A stretch of DNA of 64,000 nt from Lumnitzera littorea (GCA_024138015.1 JAMXBB010000008.1:8357792-8421791), one strand, 5' to 3'. Counted from the stretch's first letter, positions 1 through 12,414 are shown. Notes: generated by a model from the sequence alone, not told the origin. Numbers and translations are program-made.

Positions 1-334
1 TCCGCCATTATAGGGATGTCCTGTGATTTGAATCCATCATCTTTCACTTTCACTATCTACAAGCCTGGCGAGCATTTTTAGCTACAATCACCGAAGCCCA
101 TTCTTTCTCCAATGCTATCCCAAACGCCGGGAGAGATAGAGAGAGAAATAGTAGGTTGGTAAGGATTCCAAAATTATATGACTAGGGAGTGACGAGGAGC
201 CAACCCTAATGAAACCCCAAACAGCAGCAGCAACAGCAATGGATAATGCCAAAATCAAATTAACGAAATAAAAAAAAAAAGAAATTCCAAAGACAATGCG
301 TTTAGAGAAAGAGACGGAGAGAGTTCCTTATCAA

Positions 335-835
335 TCAGTTATCAGAGATTGTAAGTTTCGACTTAAAATCCTGAGTCAAGTTGCGATCAGGATTTTTAAT
401 CACCTTTGATAATCCGCCGCGCGCTTGCAAAGGATTCAATGGTCCACCGACACGAACGTGATCATTACCGGAGAGTGTAATTATAGACTTAAAATCTTGA
501 ATCAAGTTGTTCGTAATCATCGTCGAGAATCCAACGTCTGCTGGTAAAGGATTCAATGTTCTACCGACACGAACGGGATCGCTGGGTTTCCCATTCTTCT
601 TCGTAATCACTGTCGATAATTCACTGTCCATTAGTAAAGAATTCAACGATCTACCGACACGAACGGCATCGACATCCATGGACTTGATCGCGAAGGTTGT
701 CCACTCGAAGGTCTCGTCGATGAAGTCATCGATGAAATAAGATTCCAGTAAGAGTCCACATTCAGAGCTAATCGTGTCTCCAGCGGCGCGATCTTCGACC
801 ACTACGGTCGGTTTCTTGCAGTTTTTGCAAAACAT
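335..835 (-). CDS. TFIIB N-terminal-like protein (zinc ribbon plus triplicated linker), 166 codons
   Basis: TFIIB bridges TBP at the promoter and RNA polymerase II in the nucleus. The frame starts at ATG (833-835) and resembles the TFIIB N-terminus: residues 1-30 form a zinc ribbon (CKNC, then SSECGL), residues about 29-48 match the family's ESHSIDETSEWRTFA stretch, and the linker motif VRVGG-NPL---GGLSTVI follows. That linker appears three times (about residues 58-82, 88-108 and 127-147); ordinary TFIIB has it once. The third zinc ligand (residue 23) is Ser instead of Cys. The two cyclin folds are absent: the frame stops just after the start of the first core helix (KNPDR...LTISDN). TFIIB is usually about 310 residues, so this is a truncated retained exon, a pseudogene, or a small derived protein. 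No downstream exon was recognised in 1-334. Family assignment is secure; function is unknown. Confidence 0.6.
   Translation of the reverse strand: MFCKNCKKPTVVVEDRAAGDTISSECGLLLESYFIDDFIDETFEWTTFAIKSMDVDAVRVGRSLNSLLMDSELSTVITKKNGKPSDPVRVGRTLNPLPADVGFSTMITNNLIQDFKSIITLSGNDHVRVGGPLNPLQARGGLSKVIKNPDRNLTQDFKSKLTISDN
359..672 (-). repeat. Three degenerate tandem units in the TFIIB-like linker
   Basis: On the plus strand the block 'gattcaatggtccaccgac' recurs with changes near 435, 548 and 640, each time followed by acgaacg(g/t)gatc or a close variant. Two of the units also share 'gacttaaaatc' followed by 't(g)aatcaagttg' at about 359 and 486. Unit spacing is about 90-125 bp. The units encode the repeated VRVG linker motif of the overlapping frame and keep it open. 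Confidence 0.7.
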
Positions 836-1440
836 GTGAGGGTGATTACTTGCGTTCCCTCAAGGAGATTATACAGTGCTGTGTTGCGCTTGTTCGTGAG
901 ACTGGATGTGTTTGTGTAGCTTGTCTTTGAAGATATGAGAGGATTTAGCGAAAGATATATGTCTAATTATATTAAGAAATTAAATATTTTTTTCCATTGT
1001 TCTCTTTTATTTTTTTTTTAAAACCAATGCAAATAAAAGTTTATGTAGTGATTGTAATTCTTTGAAAACAAAAAGTATAAATATAATCTAATATTTTTAT
1101 GTATTGTTAAAATATACACGCTAAAAGATTATCTAAGCAACATAAGACACCTAAAGTAAATAGCTCATTATACATGTTTTTGTTTATTTATTTATTTTTT
1201 TGCATGAAATGCTTGTTCTATATGATGAATTAGAAAAAACACACAAAAATCTCTCTCTCTCTCACACATACACATACACATACATTAATATATTTTTATT
1301 ACCAAATTATATACAATATATGCAATTTTCATATAAAGAATGACTTAAGATGGATTATTAAATAATATCTAATTTCAAAAAATTTTCTACAATCGAATTA
1401 AGGGTTTTCAAAATTATATTAAACTAGTTAAAAGTCCAAG
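836..1440. repeat. Upstream part of a segmental duplication shared with 24816-25607
   Basis: This is the 5' flank of the TFIIB-like frame (transcribed leftwards). Blocks such as 'accaaattatatacaatata' (about 1301) and 'aaaattatattaaactagtt' (about 1411) recur in order at about 25451 and 25590. A CT microsatellite followed by CACATA repeats lies at 1250-1285, with a similar CT tract at about 25260. The homology shows that promoter-side sequence was copied together with the coding block. Confidence 0.65.
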
Positions 1441-1574
1441 TGGGGGACATGCTTGTATTTTTGGGATGTTAATCCCCTTCTCCTCTATTATCTCTTTTAT
1501 TGGCTCATCATTTTAATAGCCTCCCTTGAGGCTCCTTAAATTGGTTTGAATTGTGAAACTATGATACCAAGAAA

Positions 1575-2206
1575 TAGGAGTGGGTATGGATCAAATTGGT
1601 TCGGTTTTATGTAAATCCAAACCAAACCATAATTTACAATTCAATTTTTCTTTTTCCTAAACCAAATCATACGATTCAGATTGGGAAATTTTTCAAACCA
1701 TTAAATAACGGTTTGGTTTTGTTCAGATTACGGATTAAACCAAAATTATCTCTTTTTTTATTCAACCTAAATTATTATTTAGTCATTTACCCATATAAAT
1801 AAATTAAGGTATCACGAACAAATTCAATCACAACTCATTATTTACCCACGTAAATGAATAGAAAGGAAGGGGAGAAAGGCAATATCTTTTGGCTTTTTTG
1901 CAATTATAAATATAATTATAGTATCAATCGAATTATAGTATCTTACAAAGTCCTAGAAAAACAATATGGTACCACCATGCTTAATCACCCAAAAATAAAA
2001 TAACATGTGACTGGTTTCTTATTGTTAAAAAATAAATGGTTTGGTTCAAATTAATAGGTGTAGTTTGGATTGTGCACTTGAACCAAACCGTAAACCGTTT
2101 GGAGGGTGCTAATCCAAACCGTTAAAAAAAAAAAACTGCTATTTCAATTCGGATTGGTTTGATTTGTAGTTCGGTTCAGTTCAAATAGTTTTTTTGCCCA
2201 CCCCTA
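1575..2206. mobile_element. hAT-type MITE, 632 bp
   Basis: The element begins TAGGAGTGGGTATGG and ends TTTTTGCCCACCCCTA, inverted termini of the widespread plant type TAGGGGTGGGCAAAAA. It is flanked by an 8-bp target duplication, CCAAGAAA on the left (1567-1574) and CTAAGAAA on the right (2207-2214), with one mismatch. Eight-base duplications are the hAT hallmark. The interior repeats 'aaccaaaccgtaaaccg'-like text on both strands and carries no transposase, so it is non-autonomous. Confidence 0.8.
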
Positions 2207-3415
2207 CTAAGAAAGTCCCCTTCTTTAACCAAAAAAAAAAAAAAAGAAAAGAAAAAAGAATACGATAATGTATGTATTTGTATAAAATAGTCTATCCTAC
2301 AGATTAAATGTGCCAACCAATTTAGGCCCACTTTATAAATGAGCTAGAATTTGCTAGTCCAACTCAACCTATATAGGCTGATGAATTAAATGAGCCAACC
2401 TACTAACTCGACCCATTTAACCCACTTATGTAGTGTTGTGGTCTGCCAGATCAAAGTGCAATACAAGAATTACAACCTCTCATATTTAAGCGAAGAGCAT
2501 ATTAACATACACATTTCAAGGTTTGGAATAAAGGAAATGAGATTGAAGCATTTCCATATACACTACACAGAAGTAGAGGTTTTTCTCATCTCTTTTAGGA
2601 TAATACTGTTGTACTTGCAAATGGAATGCCATGAAGGATAAAATTCATGAATGATAAGCAGAGGGTTGTGTTGGTAACATCGCACAATAAGAATGCATAT
2701 AAGAAGGGTTCTCCATACTGTATAACTTACATAATTTGTGGATATTATCATACATCAATAACATTCCTACTTACTATAGTGCCAAGAATCACAATGTACC
2801 ATTTAGCTTATTAAGTGTAAAGTGTCACAAGCTAGTATGCTCGCCAATCAACCCCACCTCGCTTCTTTACAAGGATCTAATTATACTTTGGCCTTGATGT
2901 TTGCAAATGAAATTATAATTATGAGTAAAGGTATTCCTCATGGAATTCAAAAGTGAGATTGAAGAATGGAAGATGCATGCAAAAAGTAAACTTTTAAAAT
3001 TAGCAGTATGAAATGAGTAAAAATCACATCATCATATTAAGTCTAGATAAGTCCAAACGTAAGTACTCATCATTATTACTATATAAATCCAATAATTGGT
3101 CATAATCAATGTTCACACTTTAACAAGCAAAGTTGTCAAATAATTCGAGTACTACTAATGATCATCAGGGATAATAAAGGACTTTACTGCAACAATTGGA
3201 TGAAGTTTATAAGATCCTTGAGTTGGTGATGATATCAATGGATACAAGACAAAAGCATCTAGTTAGAAAAACAATGTATGGCGAAGTAAAACAACAATAA
3301 TGCATAGTATCTAAGCCATCTTTATAAATTTGTTATGGAACCACTCTATATAAGGAAGTAGGAAAATGAATCACGATGTAACTACACAAAAAAAGAAGGT
3401 ACACATCTAACACAA
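2207..3415. other. AT-rich non-coding DNA
   Basis: No gene is supported. A poly-A/AG tract lies at about 2229-2258. Text at 2295-2430 (gccaacc, taggcccacttta, acccatttaaccca) resembles text at 4195-4310 in composition, so the two may be ends of an old element, but I could not define termini. Confidence 0.4.
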
Positions 3416-3423
3416 ATGAAAAG

Positions 3424-3770
3424 GCAAAAGTATGTTAAAAGTCCTCTATATTTGTCACAAAAGTCAATTAAAACTTCTATATTTCAATGGGGCCATTTAA
3501 GTCCTCTATGTTTAAACAAAAATTCAATCAAGTACTTTATTTAAATCTTCATGTTTGCATAACGAACCAACAAAGTCCATCTTCTAACACTTCCTAAAAT
3601 GTATGACTATATAAAAGACATACATGGTATAGAATGATCTGGACATAAAGGTCTTAAATAGCACAATTAAAATATAAAGAACTTAATTATATTTTTGTAC
3701 TAACATAAAGGATTTATATAAGCACACAATTATATTTTAGCATAAATATAAGGGATTCCAAATGAAAAGG
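3424..3770. mobile_element. Diverged long-inverted-repeat element (MITE-like)
   Basis: The left half (aaaagtcctctatatttgtc..., then gccatttaagtcctctatgtt) reappears in inverted form in the right half (reverse complement of 3590-3765 reads ggaatcccttatatttatgc..., then tataaatcctttatgtt). Spacing is similar in both halves, which suggests a fold-back element of about 350 bp. The arms are clearly diverged, no target duplication was found, and the superfamily is unknown. Confidence 0.45.
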
Positions 3771-4106
3771 TAACTTTTTACATATTGAAATAGTTAGAAA
3801 AATGAGACTTACTTGATCTTTGAAGATAAACAGTGAATGATGGATAGCACTATGGTGCTATGGTCTACGTCACGATCATGGCTAGAAGTGAATTGAAATT
3901 GAGATGAGAACAAAGTGAAGTGAAGACAAAAGAAGGATAGAGAGAAAATAAAAATTAAGGATTTGTGACTTCTATGATGTTTAAGTGTAAAATTAGGATT
4001 TAGGGTTAGAAAATAAAATATTATTATTTGACATGTGATGTCAGTATTTGAGTGGACTTGGAGTGACCATGCCTTTAAGGCTTCAACAATGAGCATTACC
4101 ATTCAC

Positions 4107-4132
4107 ATATATATATATATATATATATATAT
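4107..4132. repeat. (AT)n microsatellite
   Basis: An uninterrupted run of about 13 AT dinucleotides lies in otherwise AT-rich non-coding DNA. Confidence 0.9.
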
Positions 4133-7100
4133 TGTAATAATTTAAAGTATGTACATTTTCACCTTTTCTAATATATTACAAAAAGAAAAAACGAATTAAC
4201 CCGTTAACTATCAGGTTAAATGGAGTGAGCCAAACTAGCCCACTTTTTATACAAGTTAAAAAGAAAAGTTTAGTCCTAACCCGTTTTTAAAGCAGGTTAG
4301 ACAGGTTGGCCTTTAAGCCAAAACTCTAAATGTATGGTGTTAAATTTGCAACGACTAACTAAGAATATTTTATTCAATAGTGCATTTGTTTCAATAGAAT
4401 AGGCAATTGAGAATAATATGTCAACAGTATGTTATTTCCTCCTCTCTCCATAAAGCTTAATAAGAATGGGTAATTTGATTACCGTTATAGTCTAGTAATA
4501 TCAATACTGATTTCTTAATAAAAAGAATTAAGTTCTAATCCCTCATTTTCTAAGTTATAATATAACTAGTCAAAAAATAATGAGTAATTTGTAAGGATTA
4601 TTTGTATTGTATTTTTACAAAAGGAAGTATTCATATAGTGCAAAGATATAAATTTGAGAAATTTGTTAGTTTTAATAGCAAGGATATAATATTCAATCCT
4701 ATTTTTATGATTAGATCATTGGCACTTTTTTCTTGGTAAGACAAATTACTAGCACTTATTCTTTAGAGCTTCTCAGCCTTACAATCAAACATGACAGATC
4801 ACTTCCATCTGTATTTGATATCTTTGTAAGGAAAACAATATCTCGTGAAAGAATGTTAAGCAACACACTATGGTTTAATAAAGATATCAGACTCCAAATT
4901 ACTTGGCAAATAATCCTCTACACCTACATTGACTACTACAAATTATACATTAATAAATAGCATTTAAATATAACCACAAATCACGTTAACATACAAAATT
5001 CAATATAATTAATCTAATTTTTCAACGACGAAAACTTATCGATCAAATCTAAACATATTGAAAAAAAAAATGAAGCAACGCTTAAATTTGGTAAAATTTT
5101 AAATTGATTGAAAACGTAATCTAATATATATATATATGTAAAAGTTCCCCAACAATATATATTGGGAAAAGTAGAAAAGAAAACATCTGTATATTGAGCT
5201 GTATTTTGATAATCTATATATTTCTTTTCCTCCTTTTTCTTTTTTACATGTCACCATGAAATTAGGCCAATGATGGGTACAAGTATAAATTTAGTATGCA
5301 TACCATAGGAAGATCACACACCTGACTAAGATTAAGTTAGGTGGATTCTAGATAGAAAACCTATTTGAATAAAATAAGAGAATCTGCAAGAGATATTAAA
5401 TAAGAACTAAATTTAGAAGTAAAATAAATTGAAAAGTTTTTGATAATTAGTATTTATTCTTTTTCTATAGAAAAAAAAAAAGAAATATTGCACTTATTGG
5501 CATTTCTCAATCTACACTTACATGTTGAGAAAAGAGACTGATTACAAAGTAATATAACAAAAAAAAAAAACTAAAAAGAGAATTATACATTAAAAACAAT
5601 ATAATGTCTCTTTCTTTAATAAACCTTTTTTGGAATTTTTTTATTTTTTGTTTTATGGTCTCATCTGCTATTTTAATAGGAATGATCTATTCTTTCATCT
5701 CATCATTGATTTACATTCTTTTAAATGTAGACTGTTGAATTTATAATTAATTTAACAATTCATATTTAAAGGATTATAAATTAAGATTGTGATAGTGGGT
5801 TAAATTGATCCCATAAAAAATAAGAATAGAATCATTGAAAAATCCAGATAGATAAAAATAATATCTTATGTAATATTCTTTTTTCAAACTCAATTAAATG
5901 GCTCGATATATATAATTTTGTAGAGCATGATTTATATCATGCTTCGTTCTAATAAAAGAAAAGGATGATAATACCATGTTAGGTGTCATTGTCATGAACT
6001 CATTACATCTATGAAATCACTAATGTATTTAGTTTTATTTCATCTAAAAACATAGTTTAATTCAATTGCAAAAATACATAGCCATATACTAGCATACAAA
6101 GATAAATAGTTATACTCTAGAGCACCAAAAAAGGAAAAACGATTCTAAAGTGTGGTGAGAATTGATAGCAAGTAATGGTTTATATAAATTTTTTTCTAGT
6201 TTTTGTAATTAATTGGTGGATTGAATAGGTGTAAGGATGGATTTGATTTTGTATTTAGTGGTGGAAGTGAAGGGTCGATGGATGTGAAGATAGAGTAAAA
6301 GGATGAATGAATAATGAATGAAAAGCTTTGAATCCAAAGTTATGGATTGTTGAATATAGCACAAAAACAATGGGTCTTTTAGAATGCAAAAATCCCATAA
6401 CACAACATAATTGGGGAATTCTTTTTTCGTGTTTTTCATTGATTCTTTGTAAATAAGTAGTACTGTATATATAATAGCCTCCCCAAGGCAAGAAAAAGGA
6501 AAGATCTAGAATTTGCCAGCTAATACATCGGTACATGGCATTCTTTATTTTTTTTCCTATTTTATTTTATTTTTATAATTTTCTTTCTAATAATTCTAAA
6601 TTCTAACAAAGGCTTAACAAAATATTACAACTAAGCCCAAATACTAAACTCTAAATTTAGTTTCCCCATTACATTCTCTTTCCCTTCAAAAACCCTTATC
6701 CACAAAGATATATTTAACATGGTCCTAATTTTAAATCTTAAAATACTAGCTTATGGCCTAATCATATGTTTTAGCCCATCCACAATTACGACTGTTTTGA
6801 CCCTTAAATGAACATCAACTTTTTTCAGATTTTAAACCTTCATTTAGATATGACTCAAAATTATCTAATTGAATTTGAACATTTGGCGACACTGTTTCGA
6901 ACAAGCTATCTTATCAGTCATATGCCCTTAGTGTTGTTACTTCTCTTCTACTCCACTTTCTTTTTTTATTTTTTAAGCTATAATTACACCCCTTATATTC
7001 CCTAGAAACTCTAAGCCCTTTGTCTTTACACTTTCTTATCTCATACGTTATAGTAGTAGGCTCAACACAACCATCAAAACTCCTTAATAAGAGTCGTTCA

Positions 7101-8699
7101 TCTTTATCTCCTCCGTCCATCCACTTGCCATTACTTCCTTTAACCCTTTCTCTATTCCATATTCCCATCATACCACCCACATTCTCCTTCTTCTTTGAGC
7201 GAACAACAAACACCACCAACTCATGGCTTCCTTGTTTGTACAACAAGAAATGCAAACTAAGGTATACTTCAAGTTCTAAATCAATTTTAACAACCCTTAG
7301 TAATGCCAATCTCTTTTCAAGAACTTTGTCTTTTGAGTTATTATTTCTTTTTCCCAAATTCATTACCCTAAAGTGAAATTAGGGTTTTCCTTTACTCCAT
7401 CTTTTGTGAAATCATGATACCCCAATAGCCATCAACATCCTTGTTGCACCTATACAAAAGCACCAAGGAAAAAGATTGTTGGTAACCTTAACTTCTTCAT
7501 TTGACTACAATAGCAGTGTCAATGATTAAGGTGAAAACTACAGTATGGACATTATAGCCTATGTTACAATGAGGTGAGTGGAGAATGGTAGGGTCATGAC
7601 AACTCCATGGTTGTTGGTTAAGGATTATGAAGTAAAGTTGCGACCTTCATGAAATGTTTGGTAAAAGGTCACAATTAAGTAGCTTATCCTTAAAGTATGT
7701 AAGTTGATTGACTATCTTTTCAAATATAGTCATGACTTGTGTATAACGTTAGCCATCTTGTGTTGATGGTCATTTTTTTTTTAAGTACAATCATGGTGGT
7801 TCTAGTCATTATGACTCCTACAACCAAACTATATAGGTGAAACGAATATGAATGAACTAATAGTGCTATCCCTATACATTTTTTCAACCATCTTGAGGAT
7901 GATATGGAGGAAGAAATGATCAAAGATCTTCGAGTAATTTTGTTACCCCAAGTTTTTGATGAAATAGTCTAATAAGGTGTTATAAACTTAAGGTCAGTGT
8001 ACTTCTCATCATGCAAGAACTTGTTCCTAGTGGCTCATTGATCACTAACCTAACCTTGCATTACTAGAATTGCTAGAATTACTGTGTCTCCATCAATGCA
8101 ATAAAGTGCAAAATTATCTCTCTTGCTATCATTACCTCTATGTTTAGTAAATAACTCTCATTGGTGTTAATTATTTCTTCTGTAGGCTAAGGAACCCAAC
8201 CATGCATTAAAAATTGTAGATATTTCCCTCTTTAGAATGAGTTAAAGCCAAACCTCATGATCTTTCCTTAAAGCAAGTAACATTGTAAATACGTTAGTTT
8301 TAAAGAGATATCCTCTAAAACTTGCTACTCCATGTTTGTCATCTAGTATCACCCAAAATTTTTTTTTTATCTTTTTGTTGCTTCATTCTTGCTAACTTTA
8401 TCTGTAATACATTGTAATGCCATGACCAATGTCGACCCTCTCCAGGTTTAACTCCCTTATCTTTTGCCTTAGTGAACTTTTGAGACCTAAGAATTTTAGA
8501 AGTAGGATTGGTTAAATAATAACCATCTTAGATGATCATTTGTATGACCAAATCTTCTATTTAAGATGCAATGTCTCTTTTTCCTTTACTATTTCAGTTG
8601 GGCCATATAAAAATCATAACCTCAACCAAGCTCTCTTGAAATTAGAGTGCTAGAATTCTAACAAGTGTAGTCTTGTAGTAACTCTTCTAGATGGAACCC
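4133..8699. other. AT-rich non-coding stretch
   Basis: No protein family is recognisable on either strand. The longest open frame (minus, 6914-7363, 149 codons) is lysine/arginine-rich, overlaps an opposite-strand frame of similar length and has no known motif. The right end (about 8030-8699) is the target into which the E1 solo LTR inserted; it reads continuously into 11840 once the insertion is ignored, but I could not identify it. Confidence 0.5.
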
Positions 8700-11093
8700 C
8701 TTAATGTAAGCTCTACAATTAGATTTTTAGGAGTTGGTACATGAAATTTAGGGCGATCAGATAAATTATCTGATTAAGCCCAAATTTTATGACAAAACTC
8801 AAAATATTAGTAAAAGTAATCTCATGAGTTTGGATTTAGGAAAATAAATAATAAAATAATTAATTATTATAATATTGAATTATATGTATATTACCTGTTA
8901 TTTATCGAAAACGTGTAAGACAAGTTCTAATAACTAATCTATAGAGATAAATTATATACATACTAAAAATCATAAAATAACTAAAATAACATTTAGGAGT
9001 ATTTATTTTTACTATATAGATATTTACGTGTAGGTAAAAATACGCGAAATTACTTAAAATACTCAAAATATGTTAAAATAATACTAAATAATTAAAGAAA
9101 ATTCAAGAAAAATATGAAAAAGTGTGGAAATATCTAAAAAACTGGTGTGTCATGCTAAAAATAAAAGAAGGAAAATTAACCAATAAAAATAAGCTAAATA
9201 GAAAATGAAAAGGTAAGAGATAAGGGACACTTGGTAAGAAAAAATTGCATGAAAAATCCAAAACCTTATTATAAATTTAGCAACTACACATCAAACTTCA
9301 TTTTGGTCAATTGGAAACCAAAAAAAAAAAAACAATTAAACAAGCTTAAAAAGAGAAGAGAGAGTATTTAAAAAAAATAACAAAATAATGTACAATTAAG
9401 ACTTTAAAAGGAACTCTTACTCAACGACCACTTGGAAACAAATGGCCACCACCACCATACAGTGGACTCCATGCCTGGAGCTACCAATAAAGGTAGAGTC
9501 ACCGTCACTACTGGTGGCTAGAAGTAGTTTTGATTTTTTTTCCAAATTTGTTTAATTTAGTAAAAATATCAAGTATGTGTAGAAAATTATGAAATTTAGT
9601 ATTCTAGAATATTTTTTTTTTATGTACATTTAGGAAAAAATATCAATTTGATAAAATCAGGTTTCGGGATTTACTGCTCTTAAAAAATGACTAAATTCGA
9701 GCTAGTTTTTTATTTAGATTTAAATGACCTTAAAGATGTAGTTTTGATTTCAAAATTTTTGTGTAAACTATTTAGGATATATATTACAGTGCTATGAAGA
9801 TTTATTCTAAATTTAATTTTCTAAATTTTTACTTAATTTTTAGCCCCTAAAATCATGCATAAAAGGCAATATTTAGGCTTAATTTTGTAATTTAATGTTT
9901 ATTTGGTAAAAATTCTGTTTTACTATATAATTAAATAGATTTAGATGATAGTTTCTGATATAAGATAGTATATGTGGAGATTGAGGTATTAGTTGTATGT
10001 ATTATGCATAATATGTACTAAATATGTGTAAAGGGGTATATTTAAGTTAAATTTGTGATTTAGGGTTAATTAGGTATAAATTCTTATTTATACGATAATT
10101 AGACATCTTATCATGTTATTGGTAGTGAAAGATAATATATGTAGTGTTAAATAGGTTATATAAGTGTATAATATGTAGTAATACATAATATATGTATATA
10201 GGAATTAAATGAGTGGAAAATATTAGATAAAAATTTATGGTATTATAATAATAGGAATATGATATAAATTTGATTTGGAATGGAAGTTTACGAAATTATA
10301 TGAAAATTGTAGGTCATTCTCATATCAAGAGCAAGTTTGACATTTAAATTAGAAATATAATCTACTGTACGAATCAAAATACTAGTTAGGAGCTAAATAT
10401 GAGATTTAGGATACCCAAGTGTAATGTGATTAATTTCACATAATGGTTTGAAATGAGTTTCAGGTTCGTGTATAAAACCTGTAATTGAAAACTAAATTAG
10501 AACCAAATTCAGAAGCTGAATCAGAATAAGAAGTAAATTTGAAACCTAGCTGAACAAGAGAAGTAATCCCTAAAGACTTAGACTTAAACTTAAATCACTA
10601 AATATAGTAAGACCCTAAACTAAAAATAATCATAATCTACATTATAGAATAAAACCTATCCATAATGATTATATGAGAACTAAAACAACCTTTGTATTAT
10701 AGGGATTATTGGCGATAACTTATGCGAGTCACACCTTAAGTGAGCAAGTGAGAAATCTAGATAATTTGGGATCATTACGTTATTATATTTTGGAGCATTA
10801 TTTTATATTACTTGGAGGCTTAAGATTATACTTGATTGTGTTCGTTAGATAATTAACTATGTGCATGCCTGTGTACATGTTCCTAAATTTGATTATATGA
10901 TTATGGTTTGCTCTTTTAGCTTGTATTTGTGTGATTTGTTTAAATTGATTGAATATCTTAAACTGGACCTAACTAAGTATATGATTTATTAGTCTAAAAT
11001 GGACTTGCATAGCAACCCATTAGAAGAGATGTTTAATGTTCTTTGGTCGAATATTGACCTCTTTGAAAGGAATAATGTTGAATAGCCTAATGG

Positions 11094-11246
11094 GTGTCTT
11101 CTTCATCCTTAGTTGAACTAAGTGATACGAGAGAAGGTTACGACAAGGGTGGAATCAATGGTTCGAAGGTAATTGGTGGAGGAGTGGTATCTCTATTATA
11201 CAAGCTTGGGTTTAGTTATGAGTTATTACATAAGCATAAAAACTCT
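11094..11246 (+). other. Frame inside E1-A conserved with E1-B
   Basis: The translation contains SSSS-VELSD, GSKV and LLYKLGFSYELLH. The same residues in the same order occur in the other E1 copy (29770-29928, opposite strand, as the insertions are inverted). There is no ATG at the start of the shared part and the frame is about 50 codons. It may be a relic of a frame within the LTR or simply sequence homology between two LTR copies. Confidence 0.4.
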
Positions 11247-11637
11247 TTAACTCAGAGTAGAGTGAGTGTAATTTTTCTGATCTCATAACGGATCGGATAA
11301 CGTCGTGTAATAGTATTTGATTGCATTTAACTATTTTGGTTGATAACTCTATTTTTGTTTAATGTATAATTTTAAATCTCTATCCCAACTTACTAAGCAA
11401 TTAGCTACTTACATTATTATAGATGTTATTATAGGTGCTATCTAGGAAGTGGCCTTATAATTATTTTGAAGCTAGCAACTACTGCATCCTTAAGAGTGAG
11501 AAAATAAATCTAAAGAAAAGATATACTACTAAGGTCTTAGTTTTTTACTTGAGAATCTTCCATTTTTAAATAACGTATTACTTAAATAATGTAATGTTAC
11601 AAAATCATGTATACATTAATTGTAATATTTCAATCTT

Positions 11638-11639
11638 AG

Positions 11640-11666
<27 letters not shown>
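11638..11666. repeat. (AT)n microsatellite inside E1-A
   Basis: About 14 AT dinucleotides in succession; absent from the corresponding place in E1-B, where only a short TATATATAT run is seen near 29350. Confidence 0.85.
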
Positions 11667-11670
<4 letters not shown>

Positions 11671-11844
11671 CTTTCTTAGGTAAATAACTTATTTAATTTG
11701 TGAACTATTTACTTCAAAGCGAATTGGTCATAAACGTCTTGTGTAAATCAAGTCTAAGATAGTAGCTGTAATGTCAGCTTCTATCTTAGAATGGCTTACA
11801 CGGCGAGACTGTTATAACTCTATCGCTTCGGATGTAACACTTAA

Positions 11845-12414
11845 GAATTGCTCTCCTCCTCAACTAAGCCCAGTGTTCCTCAAATCATTCTTATCTACTC
11901 CCTCGAGCTCTTTTGGTACTTTTTTTTTTTAGGTAAAATATGAAGCTTCCTTGTGAACTTACATTTCTTTTTGTTGTTTTATATGGATGAAATTGTTTAA
12001 GTTATGGATGCTTTTACAGTTGGTATGAGTATATAAGGGTAAGTGTTTGGGTTTGTTGTGTTGAGTTTCAAATTGTTATGATTTCGATTGCTTAAAGGTC
12101 ACATGCTCTTATGGCAATTGTTATATGTGTATGAGTCTACTATGACGTTTGGTTTAGATGCTAGGATTGTAGGTTATAGTGGCAATATGTGTTTGGAGTC
12201 AAAAGGGATTCTTTCTGTGATTAGAGTGGTGGTGTTTGGTGAGTTGTCAATAAAATGTTAACTATTTTTCTTTTTTCGGTGTTGAAAACTGAGCAAGTAT
12301 AGGGATTTAATGGTTGAATGGTCTATGTATATGAAGTTGGGTTTAAATCTTCTTAATAAGTTTTTTGGGTTTAGTAAGGGTTATAGGAATTTTCATATAT
12401 GAAAATGAATTTGA
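11845..12414. other. Non-coding flank between E1-A and the LINE
   Basis: No open frame or family match. It may be decayed upstream LINE sequence (the endonuclease region would be expected here), but no endonuclease motif is visible. Confidence 0.35.

Larger units (their letters stand above)
8705..11839 (-). mobile_element. E1-A: 3.1-kb solo LTR, minus orientation
   Basis: It begins TGTAAGCTCTAC and ends CTTCGGATGTAACA, with the perfect 5-bp direct repeat CTTAA at 8700-8704 and 11840-11844. TG...CA ends plus a 5-bp duplication define LTR-retrotransposon integration. Its reverse complement matches the element at 29170-32273 along its length (the terminal ACACGGCG...GACT block, the CCACCACCACCA block, the TTTACGTGTAG block). 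There is no second LTR, PBS, PPT or pol, so it is best read as a solo LTR left by LTR-LTR recombination. LTRs of this length starting TGTCACGCCCCG-like are typical of the Del/Tekay chromovirus lineage (family knowledge). Confidence 0.8.

Noticed and set aside
1..334. A second TFIIB exon on the minus strand
   Set aside because: Translation of the reverse complement in three frames shows no cyclin-fold text, only short frames between stops.
507..740. 77-codon plus-strand frame
   Set aside because: Antisense shadow of the TFIIB-like frame; it exists because the opposite codons repeat.
6914..7363. 149-codon minus-strand frame
   Set aside because: Longest frame of its region, but basic and low in recognisable motifs, overlapped by an opposite frame of 118 codons, and in AT-rich non-coding DNA. 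Treated as incidental.
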